Positions 40,730 through 50,917 of a DNA stretch of 64,000 nt are shown here, one piece after another. Under the pieces are notes generated by a model. It had not been told where the DNA came from. It saw only the letters and a list, made by a program, of their open reading frames with translations, and made no database searches. The DNA comes from Lutispora thermophila DSM 19022 (GTDB lineage: Bacteria > Bacillota > Clostridia > Lutisporales > Lutisporaceae), in contig NZ_FQZS01000019.1 in the NCBI RefSeq assembly GCF_900142105.1, positions 1 through 64,000 on the forward strand, read 5' to 3'. The position numbers were made by a program, and so were the translations under genes. Position 1 is the first letter of the stretch, and every line of letters starts with the position of its first letter.

Positions 40730-41603
40730 CTCCCTTTTCATAAGGTATTCCATCAGCTGCAGGCGCAACTGATTTTCCGACTAATCCGGAAACCGCCATC
40801 ATTGTCAGTATATAAGGTAAGGCAAATAAGAATTCTTTTGGCACATTTATTCCAAGAGACATTGACACTGTCTGAATGGCATCTGCAAAGCCAAAGAACA
40901 AACATGCCAAAGCCGCACCAATTGGGTGCCATTTACCGAATATAACAGCAGCCAGTGCTATGAAACCCTTACCTGCTACCATTCCTTCTTTGAACAAGCT
41001 GATAGATCCAATGGACAATGCAGCTCCTCCGATAGCACCTAGAATGCCGCTTATTATTACACATGTGTATCTGACTCTATAAACATTTACACCCAAGATA
41101 TCTGCTGCTCTAGGATGCTCACCAACAGCTCTGATCCTTAATCCAAAGGGTGTTTTATATAGAACAAAATAGGATATTGCTACCAGTATAAATGCAAGAT
41201 AGGTAAACATATTAAATGGTCCCCAAGGTGTAAAATAATTAACATTGTCAGTCTGTCCCGGTTTACCCCATATTTCAACCAATAGGAAGGTTGTCAAGCT
41301 GCTTGCCAATATGTTTATTGCAGTACCTACAACTGTTTGATTTGCTTTAAAATGAATGCTCAAAAATGCCAAAAGCCATCCAAAAAAGGCTCCGGTTGCT
41401 ATGGCTCCAAGCAAACCTAAAAAAGGAGATCCTGTATAATATGATACTAGTACGGCACTGAAAGCTCCAACAGTCATCATACCTTCAAGACCCAGATTTA
41501 TAACGCCTGATCTTTCAGATAAGGTTCCTCCTAATGCTGTAAAGATAAGAGGTGTAGCTGATCGTATAGTGCTTCCGAATAATATAGTAATTATATTCCA
41601 CAT
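40722..41603 (-). CDS. BMP-family ABC importer, permease 2 (nucleoside type)
   Basis: A 293-residue branched-chain-type permease with about eight hydrophobic segments. LIFTALGGTLSERSGVINLGLEGMM and GLRIRAVGEHPRAADILGVN are typical of the NupQ/YufQ group. It lies 1 bp after the first permease gene, so translation is coupled. The set resembles the purine nucleoside importer of Firmicutes; the substrate is inferred. Confidence 0.92.
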   Translation of the reverse strand: MWNIITILFGSTIRSATPLIFTALGGTLSERSGVINLGLEGMMTVGAFSAVLVSYYTGSPFLGLLGAIATGAFFGWLLAFLSIHFKANQTVVGTAINILASSLTTFLLVEIWGKPGQTDNVNYFTPWGPFNMFTYLAFILVAISYFVLYKTPFGLRIRAVGEHPRAADILGVNVYRVRYTCVIISGILGAIGGAALSIGSISLFKEGMVAGKGFIALAAVIFGKWHPIGAALACLFFGFADAIQTVSMSLGINVPKEFLFALPYILTMMAVSGLVGKSVAPAADGIPYEKGEK

Positions 41604-41604
41604 G

Positions 41605-42717
41605 CTACTTTACCTCCTCTTTCTTCATATATGATTTTATCTCTTTGTTTTCTTTATATCTTTGAACTGTTATTCTCACGAAGTTTGAAGCAACAAAAAG
41701 AAGTATGATACCTTGTATAATTCCAACTACTTCTTTCGGTATGCCTTCAATCTGCATCATAGGTCCGCCTTTCTGCAATACTCCAAATAGAAAAGCAGAC
41801 AATAAAACACCTATAGGATTATTATTAGCTACCAAAGCTACCGATATGCCGTCGAAGCCGTATCCTGTAAGTCCAAATAAGTTATTTACCCTATATTGCA
41901 CACCGGCTGTCTGAATTCCGCCTGCAAGTCCTGAAAATAGACCTGATATAACCATTGCCAAAACAATATTGCGCTTTACATTTATTCCACCGTATTCAGA
42001 AGCGCTTGGATTAAAACCTACAGCTCTTATTTCATATCCTGTGATAGTCTTATTGAGCAAATAGTATGCTATAAAAGCTATTATAATAGCTATAATTATT
42101 CCTATATGAAGTCTTGAATACTTAAATTGCTCAAAACTCTCTGCAAATCTCCACAGCTTAGCAGTAGGAGCAACTTCATAGGAAAAAGCTTTGCCCGGCT
42201 CGTTCAAGGCTGTCATTATAAGATAATTGCTCAGATTCATGGCAATATAATTCATCATTATACTATTGATAACCTCATGAGATCCTACTTTTGCCTTCAA
42301 CCAGCCTACAATTCCTGCCCAAATACCGCCAGCTAATGCTCCTGCCAATAATGTGATGGTTACATGCAATATAGAAGGCAGACCTTGAAAAGCCCATCCT
42401 ACCCATACTGCAGCCACGCTGCCCATTATATATTGACCTTCAGCTCCTATGTTAAATAAGCCGCATCTGTATGCAAAAGCAACAGATAAACCTGTCAATA
42501 TTAATGTGGTAGTAGTGACCAGTGTCTCACCAAGTTTATTTAAATCTCCTAATGCCCCTAAAAACAAAGCTTTATATGCTGCAAAAGGGTTGTTGCCAAA
42601 AGCATATACTAAAATTCCTCCAACAATGAAGGACACTATTATTGCAGTTAGGGGATATAGGATTTCTTTAATCGTATTTCTAAGCGTACTTTTAATTTCA
42701 TCCATCCTGCTTTCCAT
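41605..42717 (-). CDS. BMP-family ABC importer, permease 1 (nucleoside type)
   Basis: A 370-residue permease with a short cytosolic N-terminus, then about nine hydrophobic segments. AYRCGLFNIGAEGQYIMGSVAA and YEIRAVGFNPSASEYGGINV match the NupP/YufP group. It is 11 bp after the ATPase gene. It forms the heteromeric channel with the next gene. Confidence 0.92.
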   Translation of the reverse strand: MESRMDEIKSTLRNTIKEILYPLTAIIVSFIVGGILVYAFGNNPFAAYKALFLGALGDLNKLGETLVTTTTLILTGLSVAFAYRCGLFNIGAEGQYIMGSVAAVWVGWAFQGLPSILHVTITLLAGALAGGIWAGIVGWLKAKVGSHEVINSIMMNYIAMNLSNYLIMTALNEPGKAFSYEVAPTAKLWRFAESFEQFKYSRLHIGIIIAIIIAFIAYYLLNKTITGYEIRAVGFNPSASEYGGINVKRNIVLAMVISGLFSGLAGGIQTAGVQYRVNNLFGLTGYGFDGISVALVANNNPIGVLLSAFLFGVLQKGGPMMQIEGIPKEVVGIIQGIILLFVASNFVRITVQRYKENKEIKSYMKKEEVK

Positions 42718-42728
42718 TTCTACACCCC

Positions 42729-44261
42729 CTAATGCTTTTCTTCTGACTTGCCGCCAGCCATCATTATACCAAGTTCAAATTCGTTGGTCTCTCTTGCATT
42801 AACAATGCCGACAATCTTCCCGTCATACATAACGGCAATCCTATCGGATAAATCCATGATTTCATCTAACTCCAATGACACCAATAAAACTGCCTTGCCT
42901 TTATCTCTTTGCTCAATAAGTCTTTGATGCACAAACTCAATGGCTCCTACATCCAATCCTCTGGTAGGCTGTGATGCAATGAGCAATGAAGGTTCTCTGT
43001 CCAATTCCCTTGCAATGATGAGCTTTTGTTGATTTCCACCAGATAATGATCTGGCATTGACTCTTTCATTAGGCGTTCTCACATCGAATTCCTTTATGAG
43101 CCTTCTAGAATATTCTCTAATCTTCCTATAATCCAACCCCATACCTTTTTTGAACTTCTTATTTCTTTGAGAACCTAGTATGCTATTTTCATATAACGAA
43201 AAATTCAGCACCAGACCTCTTTTATGCCTATCTTCAGGTATATAACCAACACCGCTGTCAGTTATTTCTTTTGGTGTGAGATTAGTGATATTTTTTCCAT
43301 TTAAGATTACTTCACCTGATTCAACCTTATTCAAACCTGTTATGGCTTGCACCAGTTCATTTTGTCCATTGCCGTCAACTCCGGCAATACCTAAAATTTC
43401 ACCACTTCGTACTTCAAGATCTATGCCTTTAACTGCTTCTATGCCTCTATGGTCCAATGCTCTCAGACCTTTTACCTGTAAAACAGGATTCCCTACTTTT
43501 GCTTCGGCTTTTTCTACATTCAAACTAACCTTTCTTCCTACCATCTTTTCTGCCAGTTCTTCCATAGTTGTCTCTGATGTTTTCAAAGTATCAATAACCT
43601 TACCTCTTCTGATTATTGTTACTCTGTCGCTCATGCTCATTACTTCCTTGAGCTTATGAGTGATGAGTATTATTGATTTTCCCTGACTTACAAGACTTTT
43701 CAATATAACTCCCAATTCCTCTATCTCCTGAGGAGTCAATACTGCTGTAGGTTCATCCAATATAAGGATTTCAGCTCCTCTATATAGAGTCTTGAGTATC
43801 TCAACTCTTTGCTGCATACCTACTGATATGTCCTGAATTTTTGCCCCCGGGTCAACCTTAAGCTCGTATTTTTTTGATAGCTCTTCAACATCAGCGATAG
43901 CTTTCTCCATATCAAGAGATAATCCTTTCTTAGGCTCTAATCCAAGAACAATGTTTTCTGCCACCGTAAAAGGCGGTACCAGCATAAAATGCTGATGTAC
44001 CATGCCAATACCAAGAGAAATTGCCACATTTGGATTGCTTATTCTTACTTTTTTGCCTTTGACATATATCTCTCCTTCATCAGGAGTATAAAGACCGTAA
44101 AGTATATTCATCAATGTAGTTTTACCTGCGCCGTTTTCTCCCAGTAAAACATGTATCTCGCCTTCATTTACTGTTAAATTAATATTATCATTAGCTCTTA
44201 CGCCTGGAAAGGACTTGCCAATACCCTTCATTTCAATAACAGCCGACAATAAATTTCCCAC
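42729..44261 (-). CDS. BMP-family ABC importer, double ATPase
   Basis: A 510-residue protein with two ABC domains in tandem, as in sugar and nucleoside importers. The first has LLGENGAGKTTLMNILYGL and ISVGMQQRVEILKTLYRG; the second has GIAGVDGNGQNELVQAITGL (degenerate Walker A) and SLSGGNQQKLIIARELDRE. Only the first site is fully canonical, as in homologues. The exact start is uncertain: a GTG at 44261 or a TTG at 44249. Confidence 0.93.
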   Translation of the reverse strand: MGNLLSAVIEMKGIGKSFPGVRANDNINLTVNEGEIHVLLGENGAGKTTLMNILYGLYTPDEGEIYVKGKKVRISNPNVAISLGIGMVHQHFMLVPPFTVAENIVLGLEPKKGLSLDMEKAIADVEELSKKYELKVDPGAKIQDISVGMQQRVEILKTLYRGAEILILDEPTAVLTPQEIEELGVILKSLVSQGKSIILITHKLKEVMSMSDRVTIIRRGKVIDTLKTSETTMEELAEKMVGRKVSLNVEKAEAKVGNPVLQVKGLRALDHRGIEAVKGIDLEVRSGEILGIAGVDGNGQNELVQAITGLNKVESGEVILNGKNITNLTPKEITDSGVGYIPEDRHKRGLVLNFSLYENSILGSQRNKKFKKGMGLDYRKIREYSRRLIKEFDVRTPNERVNARSLSGGNQQKLIIARELDREPSLLIASQPTRGLDVGAIEFVHQRLIEQRDKGKAVLLVSLELDEIMDLSDRIAVMYDGKIVGIVNARETNEFELGIMMAGGKSEEKH

Positions 44262-44315
44262 CTTCCTAGCACTAACTTTTTATACAAGCTAAAAATATTA
44301 TACAATTAAATCATA

Positions 44316-44349
44316 ATAAAAGCTAGAGGCTTGCGCATCTAGCTTTTAT
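44316..44349 (-). terminator. Attenuator hairpin after the binding-protein gene
   Basis: Arms ATAAAAGCTAGA/TCTAGCTTTTAT. Its place between the binding-protein gene and the ATPase gene suggests it lowers read-through so that binding protein exceeds transporter. Confidence 0.7.
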
Positions 44350-44367
44350 TATTTATTGGATATCTTA

Positions 44368-45438
44368 CTATTTAATTTCAACAGGTTTGAAAGTTTCCAA
44401 TTCTTCTCTTGTTGATGGTATAGTTATACTTCCATCGTTTATTGCAGCTTTGTACTTTTCTACAACTGCTGCTACATCAGCTGGAACATTGTTTCCACCG
44501 TCGCTGTATCCAACACCTTCGTCTTTTAGTCCAAGCTCTAAAGCATTTGCTGCGCCGCCTTTGAATGTGTTGTTAACATAAGCTTGGATTACTGTGTATG
44601 TAGCTGTATCAACTCTCTTGATCATGCTGCAAAGAACTTTGTTGTTCTTAGATTCTTTTGCCTGATCCTGGTCAACACCGATTGCCCAGAAGCCTTTTTC
44701 ATCAGCAGCCTGGATAACACCGATTCCGCAAGAACCAGAGGCATGGAATATTACATCTGCACCTTGTTGATGCTGAGCCAATGCAACTTCCTTACCTTTG
44801 TCAGGGTTGTCGAAAGCGCCTGTGTAGTTAACTATAACTTTTGCATTTGGATTAACAGATTTAACACCTGCAATATAACCAACTTCAAACTTATGAATTG
44901 TTGGGAAGTCCATACCGCCTACAAAACCTACAGTATTAGTTTTTGTAGTAAGACCGGCTATAAGACCAACCAAGAAAGAACCTTCATGTTCCTTAAATGT
45001 TATTGACATAACATTTGGCTTGTCAACAACTGTGTCGATTACACCAAATTTCTTGTCTCCATACTGATCAGCTGTAGTCTTCATAGCATCTTCAAACAAG
45101 AAACCTACAGCCAAAGTCAAATCTACTGACTGAGCCATGCTTCCAAGGTTTGGAGTATAATCGTCTTGCTTTGTGGATTGCAATAATTTTGGTTCAACAC
45201 CAAGTTCTTTACCGGCTTTTTCAATTCCTGCCCAAGCAGAATCATTGAAGGATTTGTCGCCGATACCGCCTACGTCAGTAACCATACCAAAGGAATACTT
45301 TGGAGCTTCTGCTGCAGGTGTCTCAGCTGGTGTTTGCTCTGCAGGTGTTTGTTCTGCAGGTTTAGAACAACCAGCAAGAAGGCTCAATACCATCACAAGA
45401 GCCAACAATAAAGAAATATTTCGTTTTGTCAATTGCAT
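44368..45438 (-). CDS. BMP-family substrate-binding lipoprotein (nucleoside type)
   Basis: A 356-residue lipoprotein: signal peptide with lipobox LLAGC (Cys24), a linker with repeated TPAEQ units, then the BMP/PnrA fold (GMVTDVGGIGDKSFNDSAW, GFVGGMDFPTIHKFEVGYIAG). PnrA-like proteins bind purine nucleosides outside the membrane. GGGGGAAG lies upstream of the ATG, and it is the first gene of a four-gene importer operon. Confidence 0.94.
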   Translation of the reverse strand: MQLTKRNISLLLALVMVLSLLAGCSKPAEQTPAEQTPAETPAAEAPKYSFGMVTDVGGIGDKSFNDSAWAGIEKAGKELGVEPKLLQSTKQDDYTPNLGSMAQSVDLTLAVGFLFEDAMKTTADQYGDKKFGVIDTVVDKPNVMSITFKEHEGSFLVGLIAGLTTKTNTVGFVGGMDFPTIHKFEVGYIAGVKSVNPNAKVIVNYTGAFDNPDKGKEVALAQHQQGADVIFHASGSCGIGVIQAADEKGFWAIGVDQDQAKESKNNKVLCSMIKRVDTATYTVIQAYVNNTFKGGAANALELGLKDEGVGYSDGGNNVPADVAAVVEKYKAAINDGSITIPSTREELETFKPVEIK

Positions 45439-45598
45439 CTTCCCCCTTAATTTTTATATAAAATATGCAACACTTATTACATATTCTACACCACTTTTTA
45501 AATTCCTGCCTAATTGTAGTAATAATATTATATTATATTCCATTTCTATATAATAAATAGTTTCCTAAAATTCAATATTTAATACATATCAATAATTA

Positions 45599-48500
45599 TT
45601 ATAGCGTATTCTCTCTCTCAGTATCAGTTGATATCATATGAAATATTTCATTTAAATCTTTAAGCTTATCATTCCACTCTTTGATATCATCTTGATTCAA
45701 AATCTCTATTTCTCCGCCCTGATATTCACCTTTAATGTTTTCGTGCAACTCTTCCATATCTCCTTCAATCTGCATATAAATGCTCTGTAACTTTTTTAAG
45801 ACTTCAGGATTGGGTTTCCACTTGCCTCTTTCATGGAGTTCTAAAAATCTTCGGCATATCTCTTCAATTGCATATTTATTATGTTGATTAAACCATTCCC
45901 TCATTTTTTCATCATTTGCATATGTGTCCACTATCCTATCAATGTTTTTATCGTCAATATTTTCCGATAAGCACTCCCAATCAAATATGTTCTGTATTCT
46001 TCTCATCAATTCTGCAGCCCCTGTATAATTTCTTTCCTTAATGCTCTCATTCCATAGAGGATTAAAAAAAGTTTCCTCCATAATTTTTTCTATTTCATCC
46101 TTTATACCAGAAACCAAAATGTTATCTTTATCCGCAGTATTTCCATGATATTGCTTGATTTCTTTATCTGAGAACATTTCTTTAACAGTTTTAAAACCAC
46201 CTTCTACAGATGCAGCAAAGCCGGAAGATAATATGTCATATCTTCTTGAGATAGTAGCTTCATATGATAAATTTGCATCTTTTACATTTTCTATGAATTC
46301 ATGATTAGCTATACGACCGTTCAAATTATTGCCATAAGCATAACCAGAAAATGCTGTAAATATTTTTGCTATATCTTCTTCTTTCTTCCATGCACTTGCT
46401 TTAAGTGCAAGATCAACTCCTGCTCCGTAAGCTCCCGGCTTGTCACCAAATATTCTGATGGTTGAACGTCTTTCGATATTATCTGCTTCTGCCATCTTCA
46501 ACGCTTCAGCAATTTTTAATGTGTTCCTTCTCACATAATTCTTATCCAAGGGTTCATCTAAAGAAGAAGCAAAAATAACCGCCTGATCCATTAGATTTAC
46601 TGCTTCCGGATAAGCGTCTCTTAAAACTCCCGATATTCTGACCACTACATCTATTCTGGGACGTTTAAGTTCATCCAGTGGTATTTCTTCCAGCCCTTCT
46701 ACCTTTCCGTTATCATTCCATACAGGTCTTATCCCCATGAGGTTCATCATCATGGATAGCTGTTCCCCTTTAGTCCTCGATATATCTGTTGAAATCATAT
46801 TCATGGCTATCTTCTCAGGTAGTGTTCCTTCCTCTTTGACATATCTTTCAATCAACTGCTCTGCAAGTTTAGCTCCTATCATGTATGCTTCCCGTGTGGG
46901 TATCTTTTCTATATTCATAATATAGAAATTTCTGCCAGTTGGCAATATACATCTCAGATCATCTCCCGGTATTCCTGACAACCCAGGTTCCACAAATTTC
47001 CCATCCAGGGCTCTTATAATGCTCTTTATTTCATTTTTTACCTGTTTTAGGCTTTCATAGGTTTCAAATATCTCAATCTTTATGTCATCTAAAACTTCCG
47101 TGGGTATTTGATTAATATATGGGCTATCAATTTCATTCCCTTCTATGCATTGATAAATCAATTCCATCATTAAAACATTATATTCATATTCATCTTTACA
47201 AACCTTTCTCATTTTTGATGCGTTTTTACTGCTTCCATCAATTGATTCTTTTATATAAGCCGCTGCCTCTTTTATCATAGGTACTTCTCCAAATATATGA
47301 AGCTTTTGCTCTCTGTTGTTGTTTACCGATTGCACCAAAAGGCCTTTTAACTTTTTGGCTCCATCTAAAAAATTCTGCTCCGAGTTTATAATTTCTTTGG
47401 CTTTGGGAATTGCCTGCGCCATGTTCTCTATTTCTTTTTTCATTAAATCAGCTTGATCATTGTTCACTTCTTCTGCTTCCAGATATTCTCCTATAAGCTT
47501 TGCCAGTTTTATCTTATCCATATCCACTGCCAGACTGGAAGGCATATAATCCAGTATTATAGCACTGCTTCTCCTTTTGGCGCCTGTACCTTCTACTCCT
47601 ATTCCTGCATTATAAATGTATATATTGGGCAGATTTCCAAGAACCAAATCAGGCCAACAATCGGAAGACAATGCATTTGCTTTACCCGGCAAGTATTCCA
47701 AGCTGCCCCCTGTACCTACATGTATAACGGCATTTGCTTTCATTATTTCTTCTATATATCTGTAGGTGGCAATATACTGGTGAGGTGGAGGACATTGGGG
47801 ATCGTGCAATATTTTACACACTTCACCGGTACATTTTGATCCATAGCAACCTCTTTTGGGTTGAAGCATTATGGCAACATTTTCAAATGCCAATCCGCTT
47901 ATTATTATCTCCCCATTAAGCACCATTCCTTCCCCTGGCACGGTTCCCCATGTTTCCTCCAGCTTTTGCTTCATTTTTTCATCAAATCTATCATAAAATT
48001 GCATATAGCCCTGCTTACCTTCCATGGGCATGCAATAAATTGCACCTCCAGCATCCACTATGCTTTCCACCGTAGTCCACCTAAAATCCTGATATGCTTT
48101 TCGTTTCATAATTATTTCATAAAGCTCCTGGCCGGTATCTGGTATTTTTCCTACCCTATATCCATTATTCTTAAGTTCCTTTAATATTTTCACCACGCTT
48201 TCAAACACATCCAGCCCTACTCCGATACCTACAGTTGCTTCAACACCTGAACAAGGAGCACTATGTATCATTAATACAAGCTTTTTTTCACTGTTTTTTA
48301 ACTGCCTCAGTTCCAACCATTTAGAAACTCTTTTTACAAATCTATTTATACGCTCCATTATGGGTTCAGTAAAGCCAACATCATTACGACAACCTACTAT
48401 TATAGGTTCAATCATTCCCATCATTTCACTTGTTGTAAATGCCCAGGATATTTCACATGACAGTCCCCTTTTATTCTCTCTCCACTCCTTTTGACTTTGA

Positions 48501-48946
48501 AAGTAGCTAGTAACAGGTCTAAAAACAGGTATATCCATTTGCTTAAATATTTCTACTCCATTATGAAAGGAACTGCCGCTTTTACCATTACCTATGGCAG
48601 TTAACATCTGAAAATTCACCAGTCCATCGATTACAAGTCTGCCTTCAATTGAAAAATAATCTTTGATAACACTGTTGAAATCTTTTATCCCTTTTTTGCT
48701 TTCAAATGTTGAATAGCTAAATGCCGGTATAACATTTATTCCTGCCCTTTCAAATTCCTCTATCAATACCTTTTCAACCAAAATATTATCTTTTAACCAG
48801 TTATTCTGATGAATAAGCAAACCTATCCAGGGACCATTGTCAGTTTTTTTATGCTTTTCATACCACTTCATATAACTTTCTGATGAATCAAAAATAATAT
48901 CTGCCTCAGGATGAAAAATACCATCATAAATATCTGACTTATTCAT
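45599..48946 (-). CDS. CobN-like chelatase large subunit, divergent
   Basis: A 1115-residue protein of the CobN/ChlH family. Family blocks include LNGEIIISGLAFENVAIMLQ, HDPQCPPPHQYIATYRYIEE, YLPGKANALSSDCWPD and GVEGTGAKRRSSAIILDY. Usual CobN proteins are longer: this one starts at the block equivalent to GIYHP, so the N-terminal 120-150 residues are absent. Four cysteines (367, 372, 377, 385) surround the PPPHQY block, and GTGGSLE (411-417) has Gly where the common motif is GTHG. It is 13 bp after a ChlD-like gene and ends a cobalamin-riboswitch operon. Cobalt insertion, cobalt removal, or another tetrapyrrole chelation are all possible. Confidence 0.85.
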   Translation of the reverse strand: MNKSDIYDGIFHPEADIIFDSSESYMKWYEKHKKTDNGPWIGLLIHQNNWLKDNILVEKVLIEEFERAGINVIPAFSYSTFESKKGIKDFNSVIKDYFSIEGRLVIDGLVNFQMLTAIGNGKSGSSFHNGVEIFKQMDIPVFRPVTSYFQSQKEWRENKRGLSCEISWAFTTSEMMGMIEPIIVGCRNDVGFTEPIMERINRFVKRVSKWLELRQLKNSEKKLVLMIHSAPCSGVEATVGIGVGLDVFESVVKILKELKNNGYRVGKIPDTGQELYEIIMKRKAYQDFRWTTVESIVDAGGAIYCMPMEGKQGYMQFYDRFDEKMKQKLEETWGTVPGEGMVLNGEIIISGLAFENVAIMLQPKRGCYGSKCTGEVCKILHDPQCPPPHQYIATYRYIEEIMKANAVIHVGTGGSLEYLPGKANALSSDCWPDLVLGNLPNIYIYNAGIGVEGTGAKRRSSAIILDYMPSSLAVDMDKIKLAKLIGEYLEAEEVNNDQADLMKKEIENMAQAIPKAKEIINSEQNFLDGAKKLKGLLVQSVNNNREQKLHIFGEVPMIKEAAAYIKESIDGSSKNASKMRKVCKDEYEYNVLMMELIYQCIEGNEIDSPYINQIPTEVLDDIKIEIFETYESLKQVKNEIKSIIRALDGKFVEPGLSGIPGDDLRCILPTGRNFYIMNIEKIPTREAYMIGAKLAEQLIERYVKEEGTLPEKIAMNMISTDISRTKGEQLSMMMNLMGIRPVWNDNGKVEGLEEIPLDELKRPRIDVVVRISGVLRDAYPEAVNLMDQAVIFASSLDEPLDKNYVRRNTLKIAEALKMAEADNIERRSTIRIFGDKPGAYGAGVDLALKASAWKKEEDIAKIFTAFSGYAYGNNLNGRIANHEFIENVKDANLSYEATISRRYDILSSGFAASVEGGFKTVKEMFSDKEIKQYHGNTADKDNILVSGIKDEIEKIMEETFFNPLWNESIKERNYTGAAELMRRIQNIFDWECLSENIDDKNIDRIVDTYANDEKMREWFNQHNKYAIEEICRRFLELHERGKWKPNPEVLKKLQSIYMQIEGDMEELHENIKGEYQGGEIEILNQDDIKEWNDKLKDLNEIFHMISTDTERENTL

Positions 48947-48959
48947 TGCATAACCCCTT

Positions 48960-50897
48960 TCAATAGTTACAATCTATGGCACACTGACGTACCGCTTCTG
49001 CCAATTGCTCTCCTTCCAATTCTTCAAGCTTGCAATATAGTGCTCCCAATGCATTTGCGATATCTTTCGCAATTCCTAACTTTATAAATCCCTGTTCCGT
49101 ATCTACTACAATGGAGCGTATACCTTCCATTCTAATCTTTTTAGCTATTTCCATGGCTTCTTCAAAAGGATCTCCGCCGTTGATTGACGCATTAGTCCTG
49201 CCATCTGATACCAGTACTATTATTGGCAGCATATCAGGATTCTTTTTTTGAGCTGTTCTTATTACTTCGTATCCCTTGAAAAGACCTGCAGAAAGAGGCG
49301 TCTTTCCTCCTGTGGGCAAAGTTTTCAGGCATTTTTCCGCCATGTCTACGCTACGGGTTATATTGAGCAACACATCGGCTTCTTTTTTACGGAATGCTAT
49401 GAGTCCTACCTTGTCTCTTTTTTGATAAGCATCTGTAAGCAAAGATACTATAGCGCCCTTCACAGCAGACATTCTCTTTTTCGCTCCCATGGAACCGCTG
49501 GCATCAACAATAAAAATTATTGTACTGCCGGTTCGTTTTTCCCTCACTTTTTCACGGAAATCACTATTATCAATTGTAATAGCAAGACCTTTTTTTTCTC
49601 TGATTGCCTGATATGGGGCTGCTGCCCTCAATGTAGCATCAAAAGCTATATCTTGCAGCTTATTTTTAGGTATCTTATACCTTATATATTGTCCCTTTTT
49701 AGCATCGGTTTTGGTTCTGATCCTTTTGCCTTCACCCTTACGCTTCTTCCGATCTATAGCTTTTATATCCAAATTTTTCACAATGAAGGTTCGTCCAATA
49801 TCATCTATCTGATCAATACTCATTTCATCATTTTCTTCTTTTTTATCCTTAACTTCGGAGTTTCCATCTTCTTGCTGCTTTGGCTCCAAAGTATTAGGAT
49901 CCTCCTGTTGCTCTGCTTCGGATTCTTCTTCCTGTTCCGCTTGATCTGATGGTTCATATTCTTCCGGTTGTTTTGATTGCTGTTCATTGCTTTCCTTCTG
50001 TTCCTCCATTTCCGGAGTCTCCGGCGGCAGCTCCTGTTTAGTGGTTTTTTCCCTCTTTCTATGGGGTAATGTATATTCTGCTGCTTCTTTTATGTGCCCT
50101 ACTGATATATTGCTTCTTTTTTCGTATGCAGCTATAGCCCTTGCAGTTTCAATAATTACAAGTTCAGCCCTATGTCCGGCGCAATTGGCTTCCTTAGCTA
50201 GCTCCGCTGCCAGCTTCATCACATTATCCGATACTTGGACTTTGCTCAAATATTTTTTTGCAGCTTTTATTTGTTGTGATAGCACATCCGTTTCCAATCT
50301 CCACTTTTCTATAAAATCCAATGGAGATCTTTCATATTCGAGCCTTCTTTTTATTATTTCTTTTCTTTCATATAGGTCTTCACAACCCTTAATCTCTACA
50401 AACAAGCCAAATCTATCTAAAAATTGAGACCTTATATTTCCCTCTTCAGGATTCATGGTGCCTACCAATACAAATTGGCAAGGATGAACAACAGAAATAC
50501 CTTCCCTTTCGACTTTGTTCAAACCTGAGGATGCCACTTGAAGAATACAGTTAACCAAATGCTCACTCAGCAAATTTACTTCATCAACATACAGTATGTT
50601 TCCATGAGCTTCTTTCAATATGCCAGGTTGAAAGCTTCTCCTTCCCTGTGTTATGGTCTTTTCAATATCAATAGTTCCTATCAGTCTATCCTCTGTAGTA
50701 TTCAGAGGAAGATTTATCACTTTCATTCCTTTCATTAAAACTGCCATACCCCTTACCAAGGTTGACTTTGCAGTACCTTTTTCACCGCTTAACAGCACGC
50801 CTCCTATTTTGGGATTGATCAAATTCAAGAGCAATGCCTTTTTTGCTTTCTCCTGCCCTATAATTGCTGCGAAGGGAAACACATAATCATAATTCAC
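48960..50897 (-). CDS. ChlD-like chelatase subunit (AAA+ and VWA)
   Basis: A 645-residue protein from a GTG at 50897, behind GGGAGGG; the frame opens at 50918. Residues of about 1-300 are an AAA+ domain with intact Walker [10 protein letters not shown] (38-46) and Walker [13 protein letters not shown] long Glu/Gln/Lys-rich linker follows, then a VWA domain with the MIDAS motif FIVDASGSMG. Such proteins form the ATP-driven motor of Mg- and Co-chelatases with ChlI. The Walker A is not degenerate, unlike in many BchD proteins. Confidence 0.9.
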   Translation of the reverse strand: MNYDYVFPFAAIIGQEKAKKALLLNLINPKIGGVLLSGEKGTAKSTLVRGMAVLMKGMKVINLPLNTTEDRLIGTIDIEKTITQGRRSFQPGILKEAHGNILYVDEVNLLSEHLVNCILQVASSGLNKVEREGISVVHPCQFVLVGTMNPEEGNIRSQFLDRFGLFVEIKGCEDLYERKEIIKRRLEYERSPLDFIEKWRLETDVLSQQIKAAKKYLSKVQVSDNVMKLAAELAKEANCAGHRAELVIIETARAIAAYEKRSNISVGHIKEAAEYTLPHRKREKTTKQELPPETPEMEEQKESNEQQSKQPEEYEPSDQAEQEEESEAEQQEDPNTLEPKQQEDGNSEVKDKKEENDEMSIDQIDDIGRTFIVKNLDIKAIDRKKRKGEGKRIRTKTDAKKGQYIRYKIPKNKLQDIAFDATLRAAAPYQAIREKKGLAITIDNSDFREKVREKRTGSTIIFIVDASGSMGAKKRMSAVKGAIVSLLTDAYQKRDKVGLIAFRKKEADVLLNITRSVDMAEKCLKTLPTGGKTPLSAGLFKGYEVIRTAQKKNPDMLPIIVLVSDGRTNASINGGDPFEEAMEIAKKIRMEGIRSIVVDTEQGFIKLGIAKDIANALGALYCKLEELEGEQLAEAVRQCAIDCNY

Positions 50898-50917
50898 TTG
50901 CAAAGCCCTCCCTCTCA

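Noticed and set aside
49248-49949. Long plus-strand frame of 233 codons
   Set aside because: It is the antisense of the ChlD-like linker and VWA region, has no ribosome site and a composition expected from the complement.
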